A stretch of 64,000 bases of DNA from Burkholderia sp. 9120 (lineage in GTDB: Bacteria > Pseudomonadota > Gammaproteobacteria > Burkholderiales > Burkholderiaceae), in NCBI RefSeq assembly GCF_000745015.1, contig NZ_JQNA01000002.1, positions 2,604,001 through 2,668,000 of the forward strand, written 5' to 3'. Shown here piece after piece: positions 8,319 through 17,910 of this stretch. The position numbers and the translations under genes were made by a program. The notes beneath the pieces are model-generated. The model was given only the letters and a program-made list of their open reading frames with translations. It was not told where the DNA came from and searched no databases. How positions within the stretch are numbered: the first letter of the stretch is position 1; each line of letters opens with the position of its first letter.

Positions 8319-9005
8319 TTATGCGGCCTGACGGATTTCCTGCAACAGGTAACCGAAGCCGCGCACCGTGACGATCTCGACACGGCAGTTCTCAAGCTTT
8401 TTGCGCACCCGGTGCACGTAGACTTCGATCGCGGTGTCGCCGAGATCGCCGCCGAAATGCGTCAGGTGGTCTTGCAGTTGCGCCTTGCTGACCACGCGGC
8501 CGTGGCGCAGCAACAGCATTTCGAGCACCGCGAATTCACGCGGCGACAGTTCGAGCGGCTTGTCGTCGTTGAAAATACGACGGTCGACGCCCGACAGACG
8601 CACACCGCCCAGCGACACTTCCGGACGCGGCATATCGCCGTGCGGACCGCTGCGGCGCATCACCGCGCGAATGCGTGCTTCGAGTTCGGTGGGTTCGAAC
8701 GGCTTCAGCATGTAGTCGTCGGCGCCGGAATTCAGGCCCTGGACACGGTCGTTCAATTCGTCGCGCGCGGTGAGAATGATCACCGGCGTATGACGGTTGC
8801 TCTGGCGGAAACGCGACAGCAGCGTCATGCCGTCGATACCGGGCAGACCCAGATCGAGGATCACGAGCTCGTGGCGGTTTTGGGTCAGGGCCTGTTCGGC
8901 GAAAATACCGTCATGGACCATGTCGACGGTGAAGCCGGCTTGTTCGAGACTACTTTGGATGCCGCGTGCGATGGGGCGGTCATCTTCGATCAGAAGGAGT
9001 CGCAT
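8319..9005 (-). CDS. OmpR/PhoB-family response regulator
   Basis: The 228-residue protein has a receiver domain (acidic pocket IEDD near residues 6-9, phospho-acceptor Asp51 in VILDLGLPGIDG, Thr and Lys switch residues in ILTARDE and YMLKPF) followed by a winged-helix DNA-binding domain ending VEIVTVRGFGYLLQE. It is of the TctD/QseB subgroup, partner of the histidine kinase directly downstream. Targets cannot be inferred. Confidence 0.93.
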   Translation of the reverse strand: MRLLLIEDDRPIARGIQSSLEQAGFTVDMVHDGIFAEQALTQNRHELVILDLGLPGIDGMTLLSRFRQSNRHTPVIILTARDELNDRVQGLNSGADDYMLKPFEPTELEARIRAVMRRSGPHGDMPRPEVSLGGVRLSGVDRRIFNDDKPLELSPREFAVLEMLLLRHGRVVSKAQLQDHLTHFGGDLGDTAIEVYVHRVRKKLENCRVEIVTVRGFGYLLQEIRQAA

Positions 9006-9096
9006 GGATTTCGCTCAAGTACAATGGGTTTAGGCGTTTGGGCAAGCGGTTCGCCGGGGCGCCTGCTGCACAGATCTGGAGAGCGATCACGACGTC

Positions 9097-9321
9097 ATGT
9101 CCGAAATAAGCATTCACGAACTGGAAGCCGCGATCAACTTCTGGCGCGCCCGCTCACCATCAAGCGGCGACGAACTCGTTCTGTGCAAGGAGGCAAGCGC
9201 GCTCTCCAAGCCGTATGCGCTGATGATTGTACAGCGTCAGCACACGCTATCACTGGAACGTTTGGACGGGATTGCCAGGCAAGCATGGGAATCTTACGTG
9301 CGGCTTAATAATAGCCTGTAG
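9097..9321 (+). CDS. Small conserved protein, DUF3717-like
   Basis: This 74-residue soluble protein (MSEISIHELEAAINFWRARSPSSGDELVLCKEASALSKPYALMI in short pieces) matches my recollection of the DUF3717 family, a short protein of unknown function found in Burkholderia and relatives. No membrane segment, signal or metal motif is visible. It is divergent from the response regulator with about 90 bases between them and convergent with phhB. Family assignment is from memory. Confidence 0.75.
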   Translation: MSEISIHELEAAINFWRARSPSSGDELVLCKEASALSKPYALMIVQRQHTLSLERLDGIARQAWESYVRLNNSL

Positions 9322-9422
9322 AACTGAAGGTTTCGATAAGGGATTGCCTGCAATGCCCTTTCATTCCGTCCCATTGTTTGAATCACCGGGCATAAACGTC
9401 ATCGAATCGCCTCGGATCGCGT

Positions 9423-9439
9423 GTATTACGCGGTAATAC
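9423..9439. terminator. Short hairpin over the phhB stop codon
   Basis: GTATTAC and GTAATAC form a perfect 7-bp stem with a GCG loop at the 3' end of phhB, between convergent genes. No T run follows on either strand, so the terminator role is uncertain. Confidence 0.35.
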
Positions 9440-9716
9440 TATCAATGAAGGTGGCGAGTTTGATGTCGCGCTCGGTCAGTCCATTGGCGTCGTGCGTGGA
9501 CAGCGTGATCTCCACCTTGTTGTAGACGTTGAACCACTCCGGGTGGTGATCCATCTCTTGCGCCTTGATGGCCACGCGCGTCATGAAGCCGAATGCTTCG
9601 TTGAAGTCGGCGAATTTGAACTGCCGCTGAATCGCATCGCGTCCGGCCACAGCTTGCCAGCCGTGCAACTGGGCGATCTTCGTCGCGCGTTCTTCGGAAG
9701 TCAGTTTGCTGATCAT
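9426..9716 (-). CDS. phhB: Pterin-4a-carbinolamine dehydratase
   Basis: The 96-residue protein has the family motif [22 protein letters not shown], giving the active-site histidines His57, His58 and His75. It dehydrates 4a-hydroxytetrahydrobiopterin (or the bacterial tetrahydropterin) so that the cofactor used by phenylalanine hydroxylase can be recycled. It lies 104 bases downstream of phhA on the same strand, which fits this role. I start it at MISKLTSEE (9716) rather than the longer frame from 9764, which adds a segment unlike the family. Confidence 0.93.
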   Translation of the reverse strand: MISKLTSEERATKIAQLHGWQAVAGRDAIQRQFKFADFNEAFGFMTRVAIKAQEMDHHPEWFNVYNKVEITLSTHDANGLTERDIKLATFIDSITA

Positions 9717-9820
9717 GATGTTTACCTCTCGGGTCTGAACGGGCCTGCCGGCCAGCAGGTCCATTCGCTATTTTTCCATGGATGCCGTCAGGCCGTTGCC
9801 AATGCGTTCAGCCGCTTCGC

Positions 9821-10711
9821 TCAGATATCGCCGTCGGTTTGCCAGCCTTGCTGCGAGCCACGCGTAATCACGCGATCGTGCTCGAGCACATCGCCGGCCG
9901 CGAACGCGGGCTCGCTGACGAGCTTCGCCAGAAGCGGCGCGAAATCGGTTTGCGCGACGCCGAACAACTGGGCGAAGTCGTCGATTACAAAGTAGGTTTT
10001 CTGGAACGTGTCGATGCGATAGCGCGTGCGCATCACCCGTTCCAGGTCGAAGCCGATCCGGTTCGGCGCCGCGTCGTGCTGGCTGTAGACCGTCTCGCCT
10101 TTGCTCGACACAATGCCCGCGCCGTAGATCTTCACACCGTTCGGACTCGCGGCGTCGCGGATCAGTCCGAACTCCACTGTGTACCAATAGAGACGCGCCA
10201 GCAGCGGCAGCGCGCCGGCGTCGCTGGCGGCTAATGCGGCACGGCCGTACGCGTGCATGTAATCGGCGAACACGGGGTTGATCAACAGCGGCACGTGGCC
10301 GAACAGATCGTGAAAACAGTCGGGTTCCTGCAGATAATCGAGCTGGTCCGGACGGCGCATCCACCACGTCACGGGAAAGCGGCGGTTCGCCAGATGCTCG
10401 AAGAACACCTGGTCAGGCACGAGACCCGGCACCGCGACGATCTGCCAGCCGGTGGCGGGCGTGAGCTTCGCGTTGATTTCATCGAACGACGGCACGCGAT
10501 CGGCCGGCATGCCGATACGTTCCACCCCTTCAAGAAACGCGTCGCAGACGCGGCCTTTGAGCAGCGCCGTCTGGCGGGCATAAAGCTGTTGCCAGACGGC
10601 ATGGTCGACCGCGCCGTAGCGTTCGGTCGGTTGATCGATGGTGAAGTCCGCGCGGGTTTCGAGGCCGGCGTCGAATTGCTCTTTCAGTTTGGCGGTGTTC
10701 GCGGTGGACAT
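9821..10711 (-). CDS. phhA: Phenylalanine 4-monooxygenase
   Basis: The 296-residue enzyme hydroxylates phenylalanine to tyrosine with O2 and tetrahydropterin. The iron ligands are visible: His134 and His139 in DCFHDLFGHVPLL and Glu180 in YWYTVEFGL. It has the single-domain bacterial form without the mammalian regulatory domain. phhB follows, and a divergent Lrp-type regulator starts about 150 bases upstream, which suggests induction by an aromatic amino acid. Confidence 0.95.
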   Translation of the reverse strand: MSTANTAKLKEQFDAGLETRADFTIDQPTERYGAVDHAVWQQLYARQTALLKGRVCDAFLEGVERIGMPADRVPSFDEINAKLTPATGWQIVAVPGLVPDQVFFEHLANRRFPVTWWMRRPDQLDYLQEPDCFHDLFGHVPLLINPVFADYMHAYGRAALAASDAGALPLLARLYWYTVEFGLIRDAASPNGVKIYGAGIVSSKGETVYSQHDAAPNRIGFDLERVMRTRYRIDTFQKTYFVIDDFAQLFGVAQTDFAPLLAKLVSEPAFAAGDVLEHDRVITRGSQQGWQTDGDI

Positions 10712-10813
10712 GGTGCTGGGGCTCTACGGCGTATGCCGATCAAAATCGATGATGCGAGTGTAGAGCGGCACACATGCGGAATGGGCGCAATCATGGTGTT
10801 TTATCGTGTCGAT

Positions 10814-10830
10814 ATGCAATAATCGTGCAT
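10814..10830. promoter_or_regulatory. Possible operator in the phhA/Lrp divergent gap
   Basis: ATGCA-N7-TGCAT is a dyad in the AT-rich half of the gap between phhA and the regulator. Lrp/AsnC proteins bind AT-rich dyads and usually control divergent genes, so this is a reasonable binding-site candidate; no consensus test was possible. Confidence 0.35.
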
Positions 10831-10859
10831 AAAATAGCGATTACATGCGGATATCTAAC

Positions 10860-11351
10860 ATGCTAGAACTGGATCACTTCGATCTCGCGTTGCTCGACGT
10901 GTTGCAACGCTTCGGCAGGGCCACGCATCAGCAACTGGCCGAGCAGGTGCCGCTGTCGCCGTCGCAGATTGGACGGCGCTTGCAGCGGCTGGAGCAGGTC
11001 GGCGTGGTGGACGGTTATCGCGTCGTGCTGCGGCCGGAGAAACTCGGTCTCGGCGTGACCGCGTTTACCAGTTTGAAGTTGAAGCACCACGGCGATTCGA
11101 TCATCGAGCAATTCCAGCAACAGATCGACGTGTTGCCCGAAGTGCTCGAATGCCATGCGGTGGTGGGCGACGCCGATTATCTGCTGCGGATTGTCGCGCC
11201 GGATCTGAACTATCTGTCGACGTTCGTGATGAAGAAGCTGATGCGCGTGCCGGGCGTGGACAGTGTGCGCTCGAATATCGTGCTGACCACGTTCAAGCGT
11301 AATGGGCCGTTACCGCTTGGGCATCTGTCGCCGGGGGGCGCCGCCGCTTGA
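10860..11351 (+). CDS. Lrp/AsnC-family regulator, probably of phhAB
   Basis: The 163-residue protein has an N-terminal helix-turn-helix (LDVLQRFGRATHQQLAEQVPLSPSQIGRRLQRLEQVGVVDGY) and a C-terminal RAM ligand and oligomerisation domain (TSLKLKHHGDSIIEQFQQQI, VLECHAVVGDADYLLRIVAPDL). It is transcribed divergently from phhA, so phenylalanine or tyrosine is a likely effector; this is inference from position. An ATG at 10845 would add five residues. Neither start has a strong ribosome-binding site. Confidence 0.88.
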   Translation: MLELDHFDLALLDVLQRFGRATHQQLAEQVPLSPSQIGRRLQRLEQVGVVDGYRVVLRPEKLGLGVTAFTSLKLKHHGDSIIEQFQQQIDVLPEVLECHAVVGDADYLLRIVAPDLNYLSTFVMKKLMRVPGVDSVRSNIVLTTFKRNGPLPLGHLSPGGAAA

Positions 11352-11439
11352 TGCGGCGGCTGTTAGAAGAGCGCGGCGTTTGTACGCCTCCTGCGTGTCC
11401 CACGCGGCCCACGCCGCGAAAAATCGCTCCGCTTAAATT

Positions 11440-11976
11440 TTAAGCAGCCTGCTTCGGCTCGCTCGCCGGGCTCAGCAGGTCGACGTAAGCCACCGCTACC
11501 AGATCCGACTCCGGCACACCGAGCGTTTCGAACATGGCATGCGCTTCGGCGTGGCCGCCTTCTTCGTCGTCATCTTGCGCGAGCAGCACTTCGAGTTCAA
11601 CAAAGTCACCCAGACCGTCCACCCGGTCCAGATGGATTCGCGTGCGTCCAGTCAGGTACACATGGCGTTCTTTGGTGACGATGCCGCGCGTGGTCAGCGC
11701 GGTGGCGAGCAGCGCATGCATGGCTTCGGGATTCGTCACCGGGCTGCGCGTGTAGTACGAGGCCTTCGGACCATCACGATCGTCGCGCTGATAGAAGATC
11801 AGCTCGGCCGGCGTGCCGTCGTCGAACTGGCGCAGCTTCAGGCGCCCGCGCGGCACGTCGTAGAAAAAATCCTGCTGGCGGAAGATCAGCGGCGCGTCCG
11901 GCGCGAGCTTGGCTGCGCGCTCACGGAGTTGCTCGAAATGCTGGGCGCGGGCTTTGATTTCAATGTTGCGTGCCAT
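11440..11976 (-). CDS. CYTH-domain protein (class IV adenylate cyclase CyaB-like)
   Basis: The 178-residue protein begins with the CYTH signature EIKAR (residues 5-9), followed by alternating charged strands (LKLRQFDD, AELIFYQRDD, KERHVYL, IHLDRVDGLGDFVELEV) that line the triphosphate tunnel. Members hydrolyse or cyclise triphosphates with divalent metal ions: class IV adenylate cyclase, thiamine triphosphatase or inorganic triphosphatase. The DGLGDFVELE stretch favours the CyaB-like subgroup, but activity cannot be decided. The region 11977-12357 upstream contains no recognisable gene or structure. Confidence 0.82.
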   Translation of the reverse strand: MARNIEIKARAQHFEQLRERAAKLAPDAPLIFRQQDFFYDVPRGRLKLRQFDDGTPAELIFYQRDDRDGPKASYYTRSPVTNPEAMHALLATALTTRGIVTKERHVYLTGRTRIHLDRVDGLGDFVELEVLLAQDDDEEGGHAEAHAMFETLGVPESDLVAVAYVDLLSPASEPKQAA

Positions 11977-12357
11977 GTCAGGTTCCTGTCGAAAGGGTGG
12001 AGTGGTCGGCGGCTTCCGGCGAGGCCGGGGCGAAGCTGCCGGGAAGGACAGAGTCAGGCGAAACGAACAACGATGCGGACCGGCGCGTCAGCGCGAACCC
12101 TCAATCTAACAAAAACTGCGTGACGGTGTGGTTTCAGATGAAGGGACAGGGGCGGGCGATGGTTGGCGGTTTGCCGGCGAGTGGCGGTGTGCAAGGCGAG
12201 TAGCGTGAGCCTGACGGCGTGCAGGTGGCTAAAAGCCGCAGAGTGGGTCGGCTCGATACGAGGTCACGCTCAACCGAGGCGGCTCGGCTGTCATGAGAAC
12301 AGCTCATATCGCTGCGTAGCGCGTAGAGCCCCTACGCACTACGCCGCAAACACGCCA

Positions 12358-13257
12358 TCACGTCAGCCACTGCTGCTCGATCAACTTCAACGCCGCGGCA
12401 ATCGCCGGCTCGTCCTTGCGTGCGTCGAGCGTGATGAAACTGAGCTGCGTCGGCACCGTCACGCCTTCGACGATGGTCAACGCGTGCGCATGTGCTTCGG
12501 CGATCGCGGTGGCGTCGCGTGCGAGCGTGAGACCGACGCCCGACTTGACCAGATCGAGCATCGACGGCTCCTGATCCACTTCCGCGACCTTCACCGGTTT
12601 CACGCCCGCCTCGTCGAAGCAGCGTGACAACAGCCGATTGTGCGCGGACGCGGGCGGCGTCCAGATCCACGGTAGCGCGGCGAGCGAGCGCCAGTCGCGC
12701 GCGCCTTTCACGCGATCTTTCCAGCCGGCTGGCGCCAGCACGCGATACTGGAATTGCGTCAACGTGACGGCGTGAAAGGCGGCACCGTCGCGCGGTTCGT
12801 CCTCTGACGGCAGGCCGATGTAATAGCCGACATCCAGCTCGCCCGCGCGCACCTGCTCCAGCACCCAGCCCGACATGCCATGACGCAGCGCCGTCTCGAT
12901 GCGCGGCCAGGTTTCCACCAGCTGCTTGAGAAAGCCACCCAGACGCAGAAACGCCGGGTCGAGGATCGTGCCGATCCGCAAGCGCCCGCGCACTTCATGC
13001 CGCAGCGACTGCGCCGCGCGCTGCACATCGCTGGCCGCGCCGAGTGCGCGTTCGGCGTGGGGCAGCAGGGCCTGGCCATCGCGTGTGAGCGACAGCCCGT
13101 GCGAGGTGCGGGTGAACAACGTCACGCCGAGCGTCTCCTGCAAATGCTTGATTTGCAGGCTGACGGCGGGTTGGGTCAGGTGGAGTTGCACCGCCGCGCG
13201 CGTGAGGTTGCCCTCGCGTGCAACGGTGACAAAGGCCCGTAGCAGAGTCAGATCCAT
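12358..13257 (-). CDS. LysR-family transcriptional regulator
   Basis: The 299-residue protein has the LysR helix-turn-helix at residues 1-60 (MDLTLLRAFVTVAREGNLTRAAVQLHLTQPAVSLQIKHLQETLGVTLF in short pieces) and a periplasmic-binding-like effector domain. It is divergent from mmsA with a 155-base gap, so it probably regulates that gene. A palindrome ATATC-TT-GATAT at 13256-13267 overlaps its own start codon and could be an autoregulatory site. The ligand is unknown. Confidence 0.88.
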   Translation of the reverse strand: MDLTLLRAFVTVAREGNLTRAAVQLHLTQPAVSLQIKHLQETLGVTLFTRTSHGLSLTRDGQALLPHAERALGAASDVQRAAQSLRHEVRGRLRIGTILDPAFLRLGGFLKQLVETWPRIETALRHGMSGWVLEQVRAGELDVGYYIGLPSEDEPRDGAAFHAVTLTQFQYRVLAPAGWKDRVKGARDWRSLAALPWIWTPPASAHNRLLSRCFDEAGVKPVKVAEVDQEPSMLDLVKSGVGLTLARDATAIAEAHAHALTIVEGVTVPTQLSFITLDARKDEPAIAAALKLIEQQWLT

Positions 13258-13267
13258 ATCTTGATAT
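13256..13267. promoter_or_regulatory. Palindrome at the LysR gene start
   Basis: ATATCTTGATAT is a perfect dyad that begins inside the start codon of the LysR gene and faces mmsA. LysR proteins often bind such dyads in divergent gaps; role inferred. Confidence 0.3.
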
Positions 13268-13412
13268 TAGCGTGCCTTATATCGCAATTGAGCATTACTC
13301 ATTGGATTTGTTGCCCCGAAGCGCCGTACGCTTGCCCTTCGACACGCCCGCACGACGCCTTTGAACCGGCGCGGACACGGGGGGCGGAAGACTTCACCGA
13401 AAGAGGAAAACC

Positions 13413-14951
13413 ATGAGCGAGACAGATCAGGACGCGGCTGCGCGCAGCGAAACCCAGGCGCGCGCGCTGACCCATTTCATCAATAGCAAGCCGGTCGAGG
13501 GCACGAGCGGCCGTTTCGGCGACGTATTCAATCCCGCGCTCGGCAGTGTCAGTGCGCGCGTGCCGCTGGCGAGCGTTGCCGAAGTGGACGCCGCGGTTGC
13601 CGCCGCCAAGGCCGCTTTCCCCGCATGGAGCGAAACCGCGCCGATCAAACGCGCGCGCGTGATGTTCAAGTTCAAGGAATTGCTCGACCGTCACCACGAC
13701 GAACTCGCGGAACTGATCACGCGCGAGCACGGCAAAGTGTTTTCCGACGCGAAGGGCGAGGTGATGCGCGGCATCGAGATCGTCGAGTTCGCGTGCGGCA
13801 TTCCGAATCTGTTGAAGACGGACTTCACCGATCAGATCGGCGGCGGCATCGACAACTGGAATTTGCGTCAGCCGTTGGGCGTGGTGGCCGGCATTACGCC
13901 GTTCAATTTTCCGATGATGGTGCCGTGCTGGATGTTCCCCGTCGCGATTGCGTGCGGCAACACCTTCGTGCTGAAGCCGTCGGAACGCGATCCGTCGTGC
14001 GCGATTCGTCTCGCGGAGTTGCTGAAAGAAGCCGGTTTGCCGGACGGCGTATTCAACGTGGTACACGGCGACAAGACCGCGGTCGATGCGCTGCTCGTGC
14101 ATCCGGACGTGAGCGCGTTGTCGTTCGTCGGATCGACGCCGATCGCCGAATACATCTATACGGAAGGCACGAAGCACGGCAAGCGCGTGCAGGCGTTGGG
14201 CGGAGCGAAGAATCATCTGGTGGTGATGCCGGACGCCGATCTCGACCAGGCTGTCGATGCGTTGATCGGCGCCGCGTACGGTTCGGCCGGCGAGCGTTGC
14301 ATGGCGATTTCGGTGGCGGTCGCAGTGGGGCATATCGCCGATGAACTGATCGAACGGCTCACGCCGCGCGTGAAGAGCCTGAAGATTCTCAACGGCATGG
14401 AATCGGCAGCGGAGATGGGGCCGTTGGTGACTGGCGTGCATCGCGACAAAGTGGTCGGCTATATCGACGCGGGTATCGCGGCGGGCGCGAAGCTCGTGGT
14501 CGACGGACGCGGTCATCAGGTCGAAGGACACGAGAAAGGCTTCTTCCTCGGCGGCACCTTATTCGACGATGTTTCGACCGACATGAAGATCTACCGCGAA
14601 GAGATTTTCGGGCCGGTGTTGTGCGTGGTGCGCGTGCCGGATTTTGCGTCGGCGGTAGAACTCATCAACGCCAACGAATTTGCTAACGGTGTCTCGTTGT
14701 TCACGTCCGACGGTGGCGTCGCGCGTGCGTTCTCCAGACAGATCCAGATCGGCATGGTGGGCATCAACGTACCGATTCCTGTGCCGATGGCATGGCATTC
14801 TTTTGGCGGCTGGAAGAAGTCCCTGTTTGGCGACCATCACGCGTATGGTGAAGAAGGCGTGCGGTTTTACACGCGCTACAAGAGCATCATGCAGCGCTGG
14901 CCCGACAGTATCGCGAAGGGTGCCGAGTTCACGATGCCGGTGGCGAAATAG
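13413..14951 (+). CDS. mmsA: CoA-acylating methylmalonate-semialdehyde dehydrogenase
   Basis: The 512-residue aldehyde dehydrogenase has the subfamily features of Mms[32 protein letters not shown] and the catalytic Cys296 in [11 protein letters not shown]. It converts methylmalonate or malonate semialdehyde plus CoA and NAD+ to propionyl- or acetyl-CoA, the distal step of valine, beta-alanine and myo-inositol breakdown. AAGAGGAAAA precedes the ATG. A LysR gene is divergent. Its usual partner mmsB is not adjacent; a GMC oxidoreductase follows instead. Confidence 0.92.
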   Translation: MSETDQDAAARSETQARALTHFINSKPVEGTSGRFGDVFNPALGSVSARVPLASVAEVDAAVAAAKAAFPAWSETAPIKRARVMFKFKELLDRHHDELAELITREHGKVFSDAKGEVMRGIEIVEFACGIPNLLKTDFTDQIGGGIDNWNLRQPLGVVAGITPFNFPMMVPCWMFPVAIACGNTFVLKPSERDPSCAIRLAELLKEAGLPDGVFNVVHGDKTAVDALLVHPDVSALSFVGSTPIAEYIYTEGTKHGKRVQALGGAKNHLVVMPDADLDQAVDALIGAAYGSAGERCMAISVAVAVGHIADELIERLTPRVKSLKILNGMESAAEMGPLVTGVHRDKVVGYIDAGIAAGAKLVVDGRGHQVEGHEKGFFLGGTLFDDVSTDMKIYREEIFGPVLCVVRVPDFASAVELINANEFANGVSLFTSDGGVARAFSRQIQIGMVGINVPIPVPMAWHSFGGWKKSLFGDHHAYGEEGVRFYTRYKSIMQRWPDSIAKGAEFTMPVAK

Positions 14952-14957
14952 TGTGAC

Positions 14958-15004
14958 GCGTTGACCTTCGGTGCGGCGTTCCATCGCGCCCCGAAGGTCA
15001 ACGC
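14958..15004 (+). repeat. 14-bp perfect inverted repeat after mmsA
   Basis: Arms at 14958-14971 and 14991-15004 pair perfectly around a 19-base loop, a few bases after the mmsA stop. There is no T tract, so it may protect the mRNA 3' end or weaken read-through into the GMC gene. Confidence 0.5.
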
Positions 15005-15098
15005 AAGAAAGCGCAACGAACAAATAAAATCGGCCCGACGCCGCAGGCGCAGGGAAGCATCGCCTGTCTGCGGGCAGAGAAGCTTAGGAGACTAGACC

Positions 15099-16817
15099 AT
15101 GAGCGACACGCACACCAAGGCCGTATCGGAAGGCCGGCGTCTGGAAGGTGAATTCGACTACATCATCGTGGGTGCGGGGACGGCGGGTTGCGTGCTGGCC
15201 AATCGACTGAGCGCGGATCCGGACGTGCAGGTTCTGCTGCTCGAGGCCGGCGGCAAAGACGACTATCACTGGATTCATGTGCCGGTCGGCTACCTCTACT
15301 GCATCGGGAATCCACGCACCGATTGGCTTTACAAAACGCAGCCCGAGGCTGGCTTGAATGGACGCGCGTTGTCGTATCCACGCGGGCGCGTACTCGGCGG
15401 CAGCTCTTCCATCAACGGCATGATCTACATGCGCGGTCAGCGCGAAGACTACGACGAATGGGCGCGCGTCACCAACGACTCGTCATGGTCCTGGAACGGG
15501 GTGCTGCCGGTCTTCAAACGCAGCGAAGATCATCACGCCGGCGCGAATGAATCGCATGGCGCGGGCGGCCCATGGCGCGTCGAAAAGCAGCGCCTCAAAT
15601 GGAAAATTCTCGAAGAGTTTTCGCAGGCCGCGCAGCAAACCGGCATTCCCGCCACCGACGATTTCAATCGCGGCGACAACACCGGCGTCGGCTATTTCGA
15701 CGTCAATCAGAAACGCGGCATTCGCTGGAATGCGTCGAAAGCGTTTTTGCGTCCGGCGCTCAGACGACCGAATCTCACCGTCATCACCGGCGCGCAGACA
15801 CAGCGTGTCGTGTTCGAAGGGCGCCGTTGCAGCGGTGTCGAATATCGCGGCGACAACACCGACTATCTCGCCAAAGCGCGCTGCGAAGTGATCCTCAGTT
15901 CGGGCGCGGTGAACTCGCCGCAATTGCTCGAACTGTCCGGCATCGGCAACGGCGCGCGTCTGCAGAATCTGGGTATCGATGTCGTCAACGATCTGCGTGG
16001 CGTCGGCGAAAATCTGCAGGACCATTTGCAATTGCGCATGGCCTATCGGGTCGACGGCGTGCGCACGCTCAACACGGCGTCCGCGCATTGGTGGGGCAAG
16101 CTGATGATCGGCATGCAGTACGCGCTGTTTCAAAGCGGGCCAATGTCGATGTCGCCGTCGCAACTCGGCGCGTTCGCCAGGTCCGATCCGCACGATCGCT
16201 CGCTCACGCGGCCCGACCTCGAATATCACGTGCAGCCGCTGTCGCTCGATCGCTTCGGCGAACCGCTGCATCGCTTCAATGCATTCACGGCGTCGGTGTG
16301 TCAGTTGCGGCCCACGTCGCGCGGCAGCATTCATATCGAGTCCGCGGATGCGTCAGCGCCGCCGCTGATCGCACCGAACTATCTCTCCACCGACTACGAC
16401 CGTCACGTCGCCGCCAACGCACTGCGTCTCACGCGACGGATCGCCGCCGCGCCCGCTTTGGCCCGCTATCAGCCACGGGAGATTTTGCCGGGCATCCAGT
16501 ATCAAACCGAAGAAGAACTTCAGCAGGCCGCCGGTGCGGTCGGCACGACGATCTTCCATCCGGTCGGCACCTGCCGCATGGGCACGACCGACGACCCGGC
16601 CGCCGTAGTCGATAACCGCCTACGTGTTATCGGTGTTGACGGCTTGCGGGTGGTCGACGCATCGGTCATGCCAGTCATCACGTCGGGCAACACCAACTCG
16701 CCCACGCTGATGATCGCCGAGCGCGCCAGCGAGATGATTCGCGAAGACCGCCGCGCCCGCGTGGCCGGCAGTCGCGAGGCGCAAGGCATGGCGGGCGCGT
16801 CGATGTCGGCTGTGTGA
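15099..16817 (+). CDS. GMC-family FAD-dependent oxidoreductase (choline/alcohol dehydrogenase-like)
   Basis: The 572-residue flavoprotein has the ADP-binding motif DYIIVGAGTAGCVLANRLS near its N-terminus, the GMC signatures GRVLGGSSSINGMIYMRG and GAVNSPQLLELSGIG, and the C-terminal active-site segments FHPVGTCRMG (His) and NTNSPTLMIAERA (Asn). It oxidises an alcohol to an aldehyde, passing electrons to oxygen or a membrane acceptor. It resembles BetA and AlkJ-type enzymes, but without a choline-gene context the substrate is open. The 301 bases that follow (16818-17118) contain nothing I recognise. Confidence 0.88.
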   Translation: MSDTHTKAVSEGRRLEGEFDYIIVGAGTAGCVLANRLSADPDVQVLLLEAGGKDDYHWIHVPVGYLYCIGNPRTDWLYKTQPEAGLNGRALSYPRGRVLGGSSSINGMIYMRGQREDYDEWARVTNDSSWSWNGVLPVFKRSEDHHAGANESHGAGGPWRVEKQRLKWKILEEFSQAAQQTGIPATDDFNRGDNTGVGYFDVNQKRGIRWNASKAFLRPALRRPNLTVITGAQTQRVVFEGRRCSGVEYRGDNTDYLAKARCEVILSSGAVNSPQLLELSGIGNGARLQNLGIDVVNDLRGVGENLQDHLQLRMAYRVDGVRTLNTASAHWWGKLMIGMQYALFQSGPMSMSPSQLGAFARSDPHDRSLTRPDLEYHVQPLSLDRFGEPLHRFNAFTASVCQLRPTSRGSIHIESADASAPPLIAPNYLSTDYDRHVAANALRLTRRIAAAPALARYQPREILPGIQYQTEEELQQAAGAVGTTIFHPVGTCRMGTTDDPAAVVDNRLRVIGVDGLRVVDASVMPVITSGNTNSPTLMIAERASEMIREDRRARVAGSREAQGMAGASMSAV

Positions 16818-17130
16818 CAGCGGCACGTTGATTGCATGGGCCGCCCGCCGCCTGCCACGCGTAGGCCGGGCGGCCTGCGTGCGTCCGCTGTTAGGCGCGC
16901 CGGCACGTTCCGCGCGGCAGACCGACGTCATCCACTAAGTGCAAATCCCAATGAATGCGCTGCATCATTGGCGCGACAATGGCAGCCATGCTGCGTGCCG
17001 CGCCATGGATTACCGTCCGGATTGGTGCAGTACGCCAACGAGCGGCATGGGGTGCCGCCGTCATAACAAGTCGCGCAAAACTTCGCGCGTAAGATCGTAG
17101 TGCTTCGCCTTACTCCGTATGGAAGGGAAC

Positions 17131-17910
17131 ATGATTCTCGGCGATACGATTCTCGAAACGCGCGGCCTCACCCGTGAGTTCAAAGGCTTCATTGCCGTGA
17201 ACGGGGTGAACCTGCGCGTGCGCCGTGGCTCGATCCATGCGCTGATTGGTCCCAATGGGGCAGGCAAGACCACCTGCTTCAATCTGCTCACCAAGTTCCT
17301 CGAACCGACCGCGGGTCAAATCGTCTTTAACGGTATCGACATTACCGGCGAACGCCCTGCGCAGATCGCGCGGCGCGGCATCATCCGTTCATTCCAGATT
17401 TCCGCGGTGTTCCCGCATCTGACAGCATTGCAGAATGTGCGCATCGGTTTGCAGCGCCAGCTTGGCACGGCATTTCACTTCTGGAAAAGCGAGCGCACGC
17501 TGCGCCAGCTCGACGATCGCGCGATGGATCTGCTCACCCAGGTCGGCCTGACCGATTTCGCCGATGTCATGACGGTCGAACTTTCCTACGGCCGCAAACG
17601 CGCGCTGGAAATCGCCACCACGCTCGCGATGGAACCGGAGCTGATGCTGCTCGACGAACCGACGCAAGGCATGGGTCACGAAGATGTGGATCGTGTCACG
17701 GCGTTGATCAAGAAAGTCTCGAGCGGCCGCACGATCCTGATGGTCGAACACAACATGAACGTGATCGCCGGCATCTCCGACACGATCACCGTGCTGCAAC
17801 GAGGCGAAGTGCTCGCCGAAGGCAGCTACGCCGAAGTGTCGAAGAACCCGCTCGTGATGCAAGCCTACATGGGCAGCGCCGACGCGGCGCTCGCCGGAGC
17901 CCACGCATGA
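17131..17910 (+). CDS. HAAT-type ABC transporter ATPase (LivG-like), cluster 1
   Basis: This 259-residue ABC ATPase has Walker A GPNGAGKT, a LivG-like signature segment LSYGRKRALEIA, Walker B LMLLDEPTQG and the switch VEHNMNVI. The long Q-loop insertion (SFQISAVFPHLTALQNVRIGLQRQLG) is typical of LivG. It powers import of branched-chain or other hydrophobic or aromatic amino acids, or amides. An in-frame ATG at 17119 exists, but GGAAGGG at 17121-17127 suits the ATG at 17131 better. It overlaps the next ATPase by 4 bases (ATGA), showing translational coupling. Confidence 0.88.
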   Translation: MILGDTILETRGLTREFKGFIAVNGVNLRVRRGSIHALIGPNGAGKTTCFNLLTKFLEPTAGQIVFNGIDITGERPAQIARRGIIRSFQISAVFPHLTALQNVRIGLQRQLGTAFHFWKSERTLRQLDDRAMDLLTQVGLTDFADVMTVELSYGRKRALEIATTLAMEPELMLLDEPTQGMGHEDVDRVTALIKKVSSGRTILMVEHNMNVIAGISDTITVLQRGEVLAEGSYAEVSKNPLVMQAYMGSADAALAGAHA